This document shows, piece after piece, positions 17,894 to 26,520 of a DNA stretch of 64,000 nt; the first letter of the stretch is position 1, and the number at the start of each line of letters is the position of its first letter. The stretch covers positions 186,001 to 250,000 of the forward strand of contig NZ_JALPRR010000002.1 in NCBI RefSeq assembly GCF_023630205.1, read 5' to 3'. This DNA is from Pontibacter ruber. GTDB lineage: Bacteria; Bacteroidota; Bacteroidia; Cytophagales; Hymenobacteraceae. Both the position numbers and the translations under genes were made by a program. The notes beneath the pieces were generated by a model that saw nothing but the letters and a program-made list of their open reading frames with translations, was not told the DNA's origin and ran no database searches.

Positions 17894-19168
17894 TTAAAGC
17901 TGACTTGATAAAGCATTGTGCTTCTGTTTGTACTTAGATGGTGCCGGGCCAAGGCTGATCCCATGCATGGACAGTTTCTCCTGCCATTTCAGAAATTCTT
18001 TACGCTCGGTTTCTCTGGTTGCCTTATCCGGAAGTATAATGTTAGAAAAAGTACGGGCAAACACAGCCGTACTGTCTACTATTTCGTTGCGCCAGGTGCC
18101 GGACTGGCCTGTAACTGCAAGCGTGTTCCGGTAGATACGGTTGTTGAAGGTCGCGTTCTTCTTGTAGAAATCCCGGGCCCAGATGCCGCTGGTCCAGAAT
18201 GGATATGCCTTGTTATCCTCAAACACGGCAGCTACAATTACCCGGTTTTCATAAATCTCGATGTTATTACCACCGGCAATGCCGACGCCATAGTTACCAA
18301 GGCCCACCAGGTGGTTTTCGAACGCTTCTACATAGGCTGGGCACACGTTGATGTCGCCGTCACCGTCCGTTATGATGCCACCACCGGAATAGGTAGAAGA
18401 GGTAGCTGGCACCGGGAAAGCCCCCTGGATGTAGTTGTTGTGGATCTTGATGGGAGAATCCGACGTACCACGCGTGTTATAGATGTTGATGTTGTCTTCT
18501 ACGGCCGAGTTGCCCGGCTCGTTGATGATCTGGTTCCAGGCTACCTCTACGTGGCGGATGGCGCCTTTGAAGTTGAACTGCACAAACTGCACCAGGTCCT
18601 TGCCCCCTTGTACACGGCCGTCGATGTTCTTGGCCTTGTTGTAGCGGATCTTGATGGTTTCAGAAGTAGTGCCGTTGCCGCGGTAGCTTTCGGCTACCGA
18701 GATGCCGGCTGTGCCTTCCATGTAGCAGTTCTCCACCACTACGTTCTTGAACACGTCCACGGTGAGGAAGCGGCGCGACTTCATGTAGCTGTTCCAGCTA
18801 GTAGGGGTCAGGCCGTAGCCGTTGGTGTGGCGTACGGTGATGTTGGCTTCATAGCCCCAGCTCTTGATCAGGTAACCCGCTCCGCGGATGTTGGAATTGA
18901 CGATCACCACCGGCTCGGAGGTGCGCACTTCCACGGCCGGTACTTCCGAGTCTCTCGACTCCCAGTTGCCTGTGTAGGTGCCGCCCCTGGTAATTACCAA
19001 CGGACCGCTGTAACGTATAGGACCTGCTTGCTTTATACTTTCTTTAGCAGCAGGCGAGGGGAGAGGCGGCTGCTTAAAAAAGTAAACCATACTTACTGCA
19101 ATGGCAGCAAGTATGGCTATGGTAAACAGCAGTAAATAAAGTCGCTTGTATTTCTTTTGCTTCGTCAA
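17894..19168 (-). CDS. Membrane-anchored beta-helix protein of the exopolysaccharide operon
   Basis: A 424-residue protein with one N-terminal membrane anchor (about residues 9-30, no lipobox) and a periplasmic right-handed beta-helix. Residues 52-292 match the secreted paralogue at 14399-17230 almost exactly. The remaining 110 residues are only distantly similar (ATFNNRIYRNT here against TTFANSIDNNV there). It has no PA14 or T9SS domain. The start lies 6 bases after the GT2 stop, so it is the last gene of the Wza-to-GT2 operon and should act in the periplasm while the polymer is made. By analogy with AlgG in alginate synthesis it could be an epimerase or a lyase; no catalytic residues can be assigned. 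Confidence 0.8.
   Translation of the reverse strand: MTKQKKYKRLYLLLFTIAILAAIAVSMVYFFKQPPLPSPAAKESIKQAGPIRYSGPLVITRGGTYTGNWESRDSEVPAVEVRTSEPVVIVNSNIRGAGYLIKSWGYEANITVRHTNGYGLTPTSWNSYMKSRRFLTVDVFKNVVVENCYMEGTAGISVAESYRGNGTTSETIKIRYNKAKNIDGRVQGGKDLVQFVQFNFKGAIRHVEVAWNQIINEPGNSAVEDNINIYNTRGTSDSPIKIHNNYIQGAFPVPATSSTYSGGGIITDGDGDINVCPAYVEAFENHLVGLGNYGVGIAGGNNIEIYENRVIVAAVFEDNKAYPFWTSGIWARDFYKKNATFNNRIYRNTLAVTGQSGTWRNEIVDSTAVFARTFSNIILPDKATRETERKEFLKWQEKLSMHGISLGPAPSKYKQKHNALSSQL
18292..19011 (-). repeat. Beta-helix block shared with 16400-17117
   Basis: Partner of the block in the secreted paralogue. The 3' boundary, near GGNN, is sharp in both copies and is not a domain boundary I can recognise. 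Confidence 0.85.
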
Positions 19169-19174
19169 GTATAC

Positions 19175-20014
19175 TTAGTGTATGATATACCCAAAGATCC
19201 TGCGGGCATAGCCGTTGGCCAGGTAATACGGGATGTAAGGCTTCGGACAGTTTTTCAGCGTAAAGCGGGTAAAGTCGCGCAGGTTGCCGCCACCTTTGAT
19301 GTCGAACAAGTGGTTATAGAAGTTTTTGATGCTCTTTTTCTTGCGGTTCTTGCGCTCGCCGCTCTCCTCGGGGTAAGTATAAAGCTTGGCATCGAAGTTA
19401 CAGTAGAGCTCAAACCCGGCGCGGGCGGCTGTATGCGTAAAATCGTAGTCGGCAACGTAGTGCGGGAAGTTGTTCTGGTCGAACAAGCCAATCCTGTCAA
19501 ACACCACGCGCGGGATCAGCAGGCCACGGCCCGGCAACTGTGACACGCGGTGGATGCCGTGCTGTTGTTCTTTTGGCAGTTCCTGCAGCATGTGGCGTAC
19601 CTTGTTCAGCTTGAAATCAATGATCTCGCCGCCGTAGATCGGCTCGCGTGTTTCCGCGTCCATTTCCAGGGCACCGATAACTGCTTCCGGTTTCACCTTA
19701 GCCCATTTGTAGGCATTCTCGATAAAATCAGGCGCTGTTTCTACGTCGTTGTTCAAGGTCATCACGAGTTCAGCTCCCAGTTTCAGGGCATGCTTGATGC
19801 CTTCGTTCACGCTGGCTGTCCAGAACAGGTTGCCGTCGCCGAACAGCACGTCTACTTCCGGAAATTCTTCGCGCAGCATATCAGCGGTGCCGTCGGTAGA
19901 GCCGTCGTCTACTACAATAGCTTTATAATTCTGGTTGGTTTGCTTGCGCAGCGAAAGCAGGCAGGCTTTGGTAAAGTGTTTTCGGTTGAATACGGGTATA
20001 ACTATATAAATCAT
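19175..20014 (-). CDS. Glycosyltransferase family 2
   Basis: A 279-residue GT-A glycosyltransferase, similar to the rhamnosyltransferase-like branch of GT2. The donor site is seen in IYIVIPVFNRKHFTKACLLS (residues 2-21) and AIVVDDGSTDGTADML (about 33-48), the metal-binding region in MTLNNDVETAPDF (an NDx variant of DxD) and an acceptor-side block in GRGLLIPRVVFDRIGLFD. It acts at the cytoplasmic face on the lipid-linked repeat unit. It is packed between a GT4 (12-base gap) and the anchored beta-helix gene. Confidence 0.88.
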   Translation of the reverse strand: MIYIVIPVFNRKHFTKACLLSLRKQTNQNYKAIVVDDGSTDGTADMLREEFPEVDVLFGDGNLFWTASVNEGIKHALKLGAELVMTLNNDVETAPDFIENAYKWAKVKPEAVIGALEMDAETREPIYGGEIIDFKLNKVRHMLQELPKEQQHGIHRVSQLPGRGLLIPRVVFDRIGLFDQNNFPHYVADYDFTHTAARAGFELYCNFDAKLYTYPEESGERKNRKKKSIKNFYNHLFDIKGGGNLRDFTRFTLKNCPKPYIPYYLANGYARRIFGYIIH

Positions 20015-20026
20015 GTTGGGTAATGC

Positions 20027-21274
20027 TTAAGGATGAACGATTTCCATAGCAGCAGGCTGGCTAAACTTACTGTAAAAGCCTGCAATATGTTGTGTTTTTA
20101 GGGTCCAGGTTTGCGTTTTGGAGAAGGTATAGCCCTGGCGGCCCATCTCTTCGCGCAGCGCCGGGTTATCGTAAAGTTGCTCTACGGCCGTAGCCAGTGC
20201 TTTTACCGTTTGCTCCGGCGTGGTGACAGGCACTTTGATGCCGGCATTGTCCGGTACCAGGTTTTTACCGCCGTGCAGGTCCAGGGTGATGATGGGCAGA
20301 CCATACGCCATGGCTTCCAGAAACTGGGCAGCAGAAGAGTCGCGGAGGCTGCAGAACATGAACAGGTCGCTTTCGGTGTAGGCTTGTTTCACCTCCTGCC
20401 ACGGCACCTGTCCTTTCCATTCTACTTTTTCTTCCAGGTTACACTGTTTGATCCACTGCGGCACGAACTCATTCATGGGTCCTTCGCCCAGTATGGTCAG
20501 CTTGAACTTCACATCCGGCCGTACGCGGCCGAGTGCTTCCATTACCAGCGGCAATCCTTTGCGGGCAAACAGTCGACCTACCCACAGTATTTTCAGCTCC
20601 TGTGCAGGTGGCCTTACCGGGTATACTTCCGGGTAAAACTCCTCGGGCAAGCTGGTGTCCAGGAACATCTTGGCATTCAGTGCCCCGTTGGCACGGGCCA
20701 TGTTATAGGTGTCTTCGTTGGTGGTAAGCACGAGCGAAGCGTGGCGCATGGCCTTCTTTACATTCGGGTTAAAGGCCTGCAGCAGCTTGCTCACGCCGGT
20801 GCGGAACAGCTCCATTTTCCACCAGCGGTAGAAATAGCTTTTGAAGGCGCGCGGTGCTTCCTGTCCGCCGCCGGTCGGGCCGAAGATCAGCGGCTTGTTC
20901 AGGCGCCAGAGGGCCGTACTCATCTGCAGGCTGCCTAGTGTTACGTGGTGCACCAGGTCAAAATTTACCTGCTTGTCCAGCTCTTTGGCCGCTTTATAGG
21001 CATTTTGCTGCCATACCATGTAGTGCAGGTACACACCCGGTTGGTATTTGTATACATCATCCACCCACTTAGGCACGGCTACAAACACCATGTGCAGGTT
21101 GGTCAGGCCCAGCTTTTCTACTTCCTGCTCAATTTTCTCTTTGCCCTCCACGGTGGTGAGGCACCATACCTCATATCCCATGCGGGCGGTGCTTACGGCC
21201 CAGTTCCAGCCGTTGCCGGGCTCGGAGCCACGGTGCGGTTCGCAGGCATAAGCCGATAAAAGTAATTTCATCAT
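20027..21274 (-). CDS. Glycosyltransferase family 4
   Basis: A 415-residue GT-B enzyme. The start MMKLLLSAYACEPHRGSEPG carries the glycine/acidic pocket typical of this branch (Y-A-C-E-P-x-x-G-S-E). The middle has FGPTGGGQEAP and the C-terminal domain has ILWVGRLFARKGLPLVMEA, LTILGEGP and CSLRDSSAAQFLEAMAYGLP in place of the classical E-x7-E. Part of the exopolysaccharide operon; donor unknown. It overlaps nothing and lies 12 bases from each neighbour. Confidence 0.87.
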   Translation of the reverse strand: MMKLLLSAYACEPHRGSEPGNGWNWAVSTARMGYEVWCLTTVEGKEKIEQEVEKLGLTNLHMVFVAVPKWVDDVYKYQPGVYLHYMVWQQNAYKAAKELDKQVNFDLVHHVTLGSLQMSTALWRLNKPLIFGPTGGGQEAPRAFKSYFYRWWKMELFRTGVSKLLQAFNPNVKKAMRHASLVLTTNEDTYNMARANGALNAKMFLDTSLPEEFYPEVYPVRPPAQELKILWVGRLFARKGLPLVMEALGRVRPDVKFKLTILGEGPMNEFVPQWIKQCNLEEKVEWKGQVPWQEVKQAYTESDLFMFCSLRDSSAAQFLEAMAYGLPIITLDLHGGKNLVPDNAGIKVPVTTPEQTVKALATAVEQLYDNPALREEMGRQGYTFSKTQTWTLKTQHIAGFYSKFSQPAAMEIVHP

Positions 21275-21285
21275 GGGGAAGTATA

Positions 21286-22221
21286 CTATAAACTGAAGCT
21301 GAATAGGTTCTTGATTTTAGCACTTACCTTATCGCGCATCATGTAGTTGAAGTGCTTTTTGTCAGACTCTATGTCGCGGATAACAAAGCGCGGGTGGCGT
21401 AGCGGAAACTGTATCTCCTGTTCTTCTATCTGTGCCTTCTTATCGTGCAGGTTGAACGTATGGGTGGCATCGGTACCAAAGCCAATGTTGCGCACCAAGT
21501 TTACTTCCGGTACAATGCACAGGCCTGAGTTGCTGAAAACGGTGAACTCCCACTGGTAATCCCACACGTCGCCTTTCTGGATGTTGGCGTAGGTCTCGTC
21601 CATCTTGCTCAGGCGGTAGGCTGCTTCCAGCTTGTTCAAAAACAGGTCTTCCAAGTAGCCTTTTTGTTTGAGCTCCGGGTAAGAGGGCATGTTGTAGTCG
21701 TAGAGCTGCCAGGCTCTGCGCCAGGTGGCCCAGCCCCAGCTGTTCATCTTGTCAGAGAAGTAGTAGGAGTAGTCATTGTCCTTGCGCCAGCCGTGCAGGT
21801 AGTTGTTGCCGCTGATGTGCATCACACGGGTATCCTGTTTATACTTCTCCAGCAGCTCCTGGCAAAACCAGAAGAAGCTCTTCGATGGCAGGCAGTCGTC
21901 TTCAAGTATAATGCCTGTTTCTTCGTTTTCGAACAGCCAGCTAATGGCCCTGGAAGGAGCAACACCGCAGCGCAGGTTCTGCTCATGGAACAGCGTTTTC
22001 ACTTCGCAATCCCAGTCTACCTGCTCTACGATCCTGCGTGTTTCAGCACAGCGCTCGGCATCGGTTTCTACATGCGGGCGCGGGCCGTCGGCAGCCACGT
22101 ACAGGCGCTTGGGTTTTACTTCTCTTATGCGGTTAAATACCTGTTGGGTGGTGTGTGGTCGGTTAAATATGATCAGCAACACCGGAGTGTGCAAAGGGTC
22201 CTGAGAATTAGAAAATTGCAT
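21286..22221 (-). CDS. GT-A fold glycosyltransferase
   Basis: A 311-residue nucleotide-diphospho-sugar transferase of the group starting with PVLLIIFNRPHTTQQVFNRI (residues 14-33). It then has LYVAADGPRP and a DxD-like site in IILEDDCLPSKSFF (about 103-116). The second half has SYYFSDKMNSWGWATWRRAW, the acceptor-side tryptophan-rich block typical of these enzymes. It belongs to the exopolysaccharide operon between a GT4 and the polymerase. Cytoplasmic, single domain, no membrane segment seen. Confidence 0.8.
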   Translation of the reverse strand: MQFSNSQDPLHTPVLLIIFNRPHTTQQVFNRIREVKPKRLYVAADGPRPHVETDAERCAETRRIVEQVDWDCEVKTLFHEQNLRCGVAPSRAISWLFENEETGIILEDDCLPSKSFFWFCQELLEKYKQDTRVMHISGNNYLHGWRKDNDYSYYFSDKMNSWGWATWRRAWQLYDYNMPSYPELKQKGYLEDLFLNKLEAAYRLSKMDETYANIQKGDVWDYQWEFTVFSNSGLCIVPEVNLVRNIGFGTDATHTFNLHDKKAQIEEQEIQFPLRHPRFVIRDIESDKKHFNYMMRDKVSAKIKNLFSFSL

Positions 22222-22281
22222 AGCAAAGGGTAAATAGCACGTTTGGTATATAGTACTGTTAATCTGAGGAGCAGGTTATAC

Positions 22282-23580
22282 CTAAGGAATAATTAAATTG
22301 TTTCGGAGCGCCTGAAGCCTGTATTTTCTACGATGTGCAGCCTCCACCAGGAAGTTCGAGCGCTCCACCTTGTCTACTTCCAGGGTTGCAATGGCCCAGC
22401 CAAGTACGGCATAGAAAAACACCGGCAGCACATAGGAGATACCGAAAATAAAACCGCTCATGATAAAAGAAAGCAGCATGATCTGGTTTACTGTCAGGCT
22501 CTTTTTGCGCAGGCCGTTTACGGTGGCATACACCGCCTGCAGGCAATAAAGCACCAGGCCAGCCAAACCAGTATAGAAAAGTACGTCTACGTAAAAGCTG
22601 TGGAAGAAGTGACCATGCCCGTCTTCAAATACAGGTTTATCCAGGTCTTCGCGGTAAAATTGGATCGGCAGCTCAAATCCTTCGAAGCGCATGCCAAAGA
22701 AAAAGTTCTCCTGGATAAAAGGCAGGTACGAGAGCCATTGCTTGTAGCGCCATCCGCCTGTACCTTGCGAATCGAAGTTCTCCATATCCGAAAAACTCTC
22801 CTGGATCTTTTCGATGATCTCCGGGTGAATCGAAAAAATAAAGGCACTGCTCGCCAGGCCGGCAATCACCAATACGGTAATAATGGGCAGTATTTTACTA
22901 AGGTCAAGCGGAGTGTTGGTCTTGAACTTGAAAAGCAGGTAATAAATAACGAGCACCACGGCAGTCGAGATCCAGACGGTGCGGTGCTGGAAAAAGAAAA
23001 TGGTAACCAGCACAAAAAAGGCCAGCAGCAGGCTCATGAGCTTTCCTTTAAAAAAGTAGTTGCTCAGGAAGTATAAAAACGGCAGCACCAGCATGTAAAC
23101 GGATGTGGAGTGCACGCCCCGCTCGTGGTTGGTGAAGGACGATACGCTCAACGTATGCGGATTTACGATGAGTACATTCAGCCAGAAGCCGATCAAAGCA
23201 AACCATGCAATGTGCGAGAACTCGACGTAAAACGATCCTTTGTAGTAAGTATAAATCGCAAAGGAGTAATACAGCAGGAGTACCTTCAGAAACACGTGCG
23301 GGTATACCATCGGGGTATTATACTTGTAGTATGACTCAAACACCATCCCCAGCACATACAGGGTTGTAAAAAAGAAAGCAATACGCATGGGCGGCGACAT
23401 GCGCATGAAGTATACCGCACTGTAAAGAAAAGAAATACCGGCCAGCGCTTTTACCATCATGTTGTTCAGGGCTCCCTGCGCCTCCAGGTTGTGGGGTGCG
23501 GCAAGCTCCGTAAACATGTTATCTGTTACAAAAAACAGGATAAGCGGAATGGCGAAAAGAAAATTATACTTTAGTTTCAT
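22282..23580 (-). CDS. Wzy-like O-antigen/exopolysaccharide polymerase
   Basis: A 432-residue inner-membrane protein with about ten to twelve hydrophobic segments and one large periplasmic loop (about residues 255-330) containing GTGGWRYKQWLSYLP and HGHFFHSFYVDVL. That pattern, with Arg and His residues in the loop, is typical of Wzy/O-antigen ligase (Wzy_C) proteins. Together with the Wzx, Wzc and Wza homologues in the same operon it points to block polymerisation of repeat units in the periplasm. Sequence identity in this family is low, so ligase versus polymerase is decided by context. Confidence 0.78.
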   Translation of the reverse strand: MKLKYNFLFAIPLILFFVTDNMFTELAAPHNLEAQGALNNMMVKALAGISFLYSAVYFMRMSPPMRIAFFFTTLYVLGMVFESYYKYNTPMVYPHVFLKVLLLYYSFAIYTYYKGSFYVEFSHIAWFALIGFWLNVLIVNPHTLSVSSFTNHERGVHSTSVYMLVLPFLYFLSNYFFKGKLMSLLLAFFVLVTIFFFQHRTVWISTAVVLVIYYLLFKFKTNTPLDLSKILPIITVLVIAGLASSAFIFSIHPEIIEKIQESFSDMENFDSQGTGGWRYKQWLSYLPFIQENFFFGMRFEGFELPIQFYREDLDKPVFEDGHGHFFHSFYVDVLFYTGLAGLVLYCLQAVYATVNGLRKKSLTVNQIMLLSFIMSGFIFGISYVLPVFFYAVLGWAIATLEVDKVERSNFLVEAAHRRKYRLQALRNNLIIP

Positions 23581-23596
23581 GGGTTAGCTTGTATAC

Positions 23597-24841
23597 CTAT
23601 GGTATCAGCAAAGACGATACGTACGCCATTAGCGACCAGGATGTTCCGGTGATGTTAACACGGGTGGGCGCTGCTGAAACAGGTGATGGCTCTAGTTCTT
23701 TGCCCAAGATCTTGCTGTAAAAGGCCAGGTGCTTGTCTATCACTACCGGTTCCGAAAAGTTAGACTGGGCGTGTGTTCGGGCATTCTGTACGATTTCTTC
23801 CCGCAGCGACCTGTCGGAAAGCAGCTTGGCTACAGAACCGGCCATGGAATCAGGCGATTTGATGTCGCAGAGCAGACCGGCTTTGCCGTAGTTGAGCAGG
23901 TGTGGTACAAAGCCGCTGTTCTTGCCTCCTACAACAGGCGTACCTGCTACCATTGCTTCCAGCACGGCCATTCCAAACGATTCTTCATAGGAGGGGTGCA
24001 GCAATACCTTGGCGCCCGCTATGTGCTGGAATACTTCGTTAAAAGGCAATACACCGATAAATCGCACGCCGGCATCCAGGTTGTGCTTGCGGGCGAACTG
24101 GTGCGCCAGCCCGTTCTCTTCCATCTCCAGACCTACCAGGTGGTATTCTAGATCAGGGTAGCGCTCCCGCAACTTAGCGAACGCAAAGAGCGCGCCGTGC
24201 ACGTTTTTACGCTTGGTAAAGCCCTGAATAGCCGACACAATATAATTGCCCTTTTCTGCATTCCGGTTTAGGCTGCTCTCCAGGTCGCTGGCGTAGAAGT
24301 TGTTGATGGTAACGGCTTTTGCTTTTTGTTTTCTGCCAAGTAGGCTGTACGTATAAGCAGAGTTGGCCATCAGGTGATCTGCTTTTTTCAGCACGATCTT
24401 ATTCATGATCCAGCGGACAAACCGGAACATGTCCGGTTGCTGAAACAGGATCTTATGGGCATTGTCGTGTATACTTACAGCTGTGGGTATGCCGGTTTTC
24501 AGGGCTGCCCAGGCAAATTCGTAGGTCCAGAATGCACTGATAAAGTCAGCCGGGTGGGCCAGCATCAAGTTTTTGAGGTCTTCTATTTCGAAGTTGAAAA
24601 AGCGGCGGCCTGGTTGAGGTCTTTGTCTGCCTACGCATACTTTCAGGTTACCGCTCTCCAGCACCAGTGGCTCTTCAAGCTCTGTGGAGTTGGTATAGGC
24701 AATAACTTTATAGCCACGGCGTAGCAGGCCGTTTATAAAATGGGAGGTAAGTGGAAACGCATTGGTTGCGGGTAAATTAGTTTCTTTCAGATCCCACTCG
24801 AGTAGTCTTAGATCTACCGGCCCGCTAACTCCTATTATCAT
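23597..24841 (-). CDS. Glycosyltransferase family 4
   Basis: A 414-residue GT-B glycosyltransferase. Its N-terminus has ISGPVDLRLLEWDL-like text (IIGVSGPVDLRLLEW), its centre has AVSIHDNAHKILFQQPDMF, and its C-terminal domain has FTKRKNVHGALFAFAKL followed by the E-x7-E motif in HPSYEESFGMAVLEAMVAGT (about 290-310). It acts at the cytoplasmic side of the inner membrane in the exopolysaccharide operon. Gaps are 16 bases downstream and 45 upstream. Confidence 0.87.
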   Translation of the reverse strand: MIIGVSGPVDLRLLEWDLKETNLPATNAFPLTSHFINGLLRRGYKVIAYTNSTELEEPLVLESGNLKVCVGRQRPQPGRRFFNFEIEDLKNLMLAHPADFISAFWTYEFAWAALKTGIPTAVSIHDNAHKILFQQPDMFRFVRWIMNKIVLKKADHLMANSAYTYSLLGRKQKAKAVTINNFYASDLESSLNRNAEKGNYIVSAIQGFTKRKNVHGALFAFAKLRERYPDLEYHLVGLEMEENGLAHQFARKHNLDAGVRFIGVLPFNEVFQHIAGAKVLLHPSYEESFGMAVLEAMVAGTPVVGGKNSGFVPHLLNYGKAGLLCDIKSPDSMAGSVAKLLSDRSLREEIVQNARTHAQSNFSEPVVIDKHLAFYSKILGKELEPSPVSAAPTRVNITGTSWSLMAYVSSLLIP

Positions 24842-24886
24842 CTTGGTCTCTTTAATATTTTAAGAAGAATTATGCATGAGCTGGTT

Positions 24887-26413
24887 TCAGGCTCCTTTTA
24901 CGATGTAGTTCCTGTACTTGCTTATAATTCTGTTGTAAAACGTATCGGCTCCTCCTGAAATACCGAGCTTTTCCAGCATAAGTTGCAGCTCTACCTTCAG
25001 TAGCTTGTGCGGGAAGAGCAACGTGAGTATAAGCAGCATAACAGCCCCTGTTACCATTTGTGCACCCAGGATCAGCCAGAACGGCATGTCGGCACCGCGT
25101 AGCAACGAGCTGACCAGGTAAATGCCAAGGGCGATGACCAACCCGTTGATAATGCCCGGCAGATAAATCGATATCTGTTGTCGGTACGAAAGATCCAGCA
25201 CCCGGTTCATCACCCGCTGGTATAAAACAATGCGTACCAGTTCTCCCATAAAGACAGCCAGGGCAAAACCAATCAGGCCATAGTCACGCATCAGGTAAAA
25301 GAACCCGATGATAATGAGTATGAATGATACGTTCAGCAGGATCTTCATGTTAAGAACGGCTTTGGCATCGCAGACAATACCTGCAAACATGGTAATAAAG
25401 CTCAGCGGAATGGCCAGGCAAAGCACCTGCAGTACCGGTACCGACTCGGTCCACTGCGGGCCGAGCAACAGGTAAATAACCTCGGGAGCAGCCACCATCA
25501 GGCCCAGGCACACGGGTATAACCACGGCAGCCAGCAGCGTGATGCTCGAAAGGTACACCTTACCAAGCCGCTCGTTATCGGACTGCATTTTACTGAAAGA
25601 AGGAAACACCACTTTAACAAGGGTACGGGTGAGCATGTACATGGGCAGGTTTACCAGCATGTAGGCCCGGTTGTAGATACCCAGCTTGTGCGAGCCCAGT
25701 GTGCGGCCGATCAGGATCGTAGGCAGCTCGGAGCTCAGGAACTCAAGGAAGCTGATAACCGACATCTTGCTGCCATACTCCAGAAGCGATCTATATGCTT
25801 CCCATTTAAAGATTAGCACAATGTTGTGCCGCACCACGGCATACGAACCGATAGATACCAGTGCCAACTGCGCCAGCGATGCCAGCACCAGGCTCCATAC
25901 GCCATAGTCCAGGTAAGCCAAAAGAACGCCAATGCCCAGGTAAGACACCACGTACGAGGCTGTTTCTAAAATGCTGATGACCTTGAACTGCATGTTGCGC
26001 TCCAGCAGGCTGGAGGCAGTGGCAGAGGCGCCGCTGATCAGAAAGGCCAGGCCCATTACCTGCACCACCGGTGCAGCCTCCGGGTTTTTGAAAAGCTGTG
26101 CCGCATATGGGCCCAGTAGCCAGGTCAGTACTGTAAAGAAAAGGCCAAGCAGAAACGAGGAGGTGAAAGCTGCCCGGATGTGTTCCTGGGTTAGGTCTTC
26201 TTTCTGGACCACTGCCTTATTCAGACCCAGGTTGGCAAAATAGTATCCGAAGCGCACGATAACGGCCGATATCGCTACCAAACCAAAAGCTTCCGGAGCC
26301 AGCAGCCTCGCCATTACGGAAGTATAGCCGATCTGCATGACCGCGTTTGCAATGGTTGCGGCCGTTCCCCACTTAAGTCCGTTTACTGCCTTCGAAGCTA
26401 AATCTTTACTCAT
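24887..26413 (-). CDS. Wzx-type flippase (MOP superfamily)
   Basis: A 508-residue polytopic membrane protein of the lipopolysaccharide flippase (WzxC-like) family, with about fourteen hydrophobic segments. The N-terminus SKAVNGLKWGTAATIANAV and the following TSVMARLLAPEAFGLVAIS are characteristic. It should turn the undecaprenyl-linked repeat unit to the periplasmic side for the Wzy-like protein encoded two genes downstream. It lies 107 bases after the kinase gene. Confidence 0.88.
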   Translation of the reverse strand: MSKDLASKAVNGLKWGTAATIANAVMQIGYTSVMARLLAPEAFGLVAISAVIVRFGYYFANLGLNKAVVQKEDLTQEHIRAAFTSSFLLGLFFTVLTWLLGPYAAQLFKNPEAAPVVQVMGLAFLISGASATASSLLERNMQFKVISILETASYVVSYLGIGVLLAYLDYGVWSLVLASLAQLALVSIGSYAVVRHNIVLIFKWEAYRSLLEYGSKMSVISFLEFLSSELPTILIGRTLGSHKLGIYNRAYMLVNLPMYMLTRTLVKVVFPSFSKMQSDNERLGKVYLSSITLLAAVVIPVCLGLMVAAPEVIYLLLGPQWTESVPVLQVLCLAIPLSFITMFAGIVCDAKAVLNMKILLNVSFILIIIGFFYLMRDYGLIGFALAVFMGELVRIVLYQRVMNRVLDLSYRQQISIYLPGIINGLVIALGIYLVSSLLRGADMPFWLILGAQMVTGAVMLLILTLLFPHKLLKVELQLMLEKLGISGGADTFYNRIISKYRNYIVKGA

Positions 26414-26520
26414 CCCCTCTGCTCTGTATGATATTGTTCAGGAAACCGGTACAGACCATAGCATGGCCTGTACCGGTATTCTCTTTATAAATTTTATTGA
26501 AATGGCCTTGTGCAGCCAAG

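Noticed and set aside
17918..19135. Long open frame (405 codons) opposite the anchored beta-helix gene
   Set aside because: It is the antisense shadow of a GC-biased, well-supported gene and shows no recognisable protein family.
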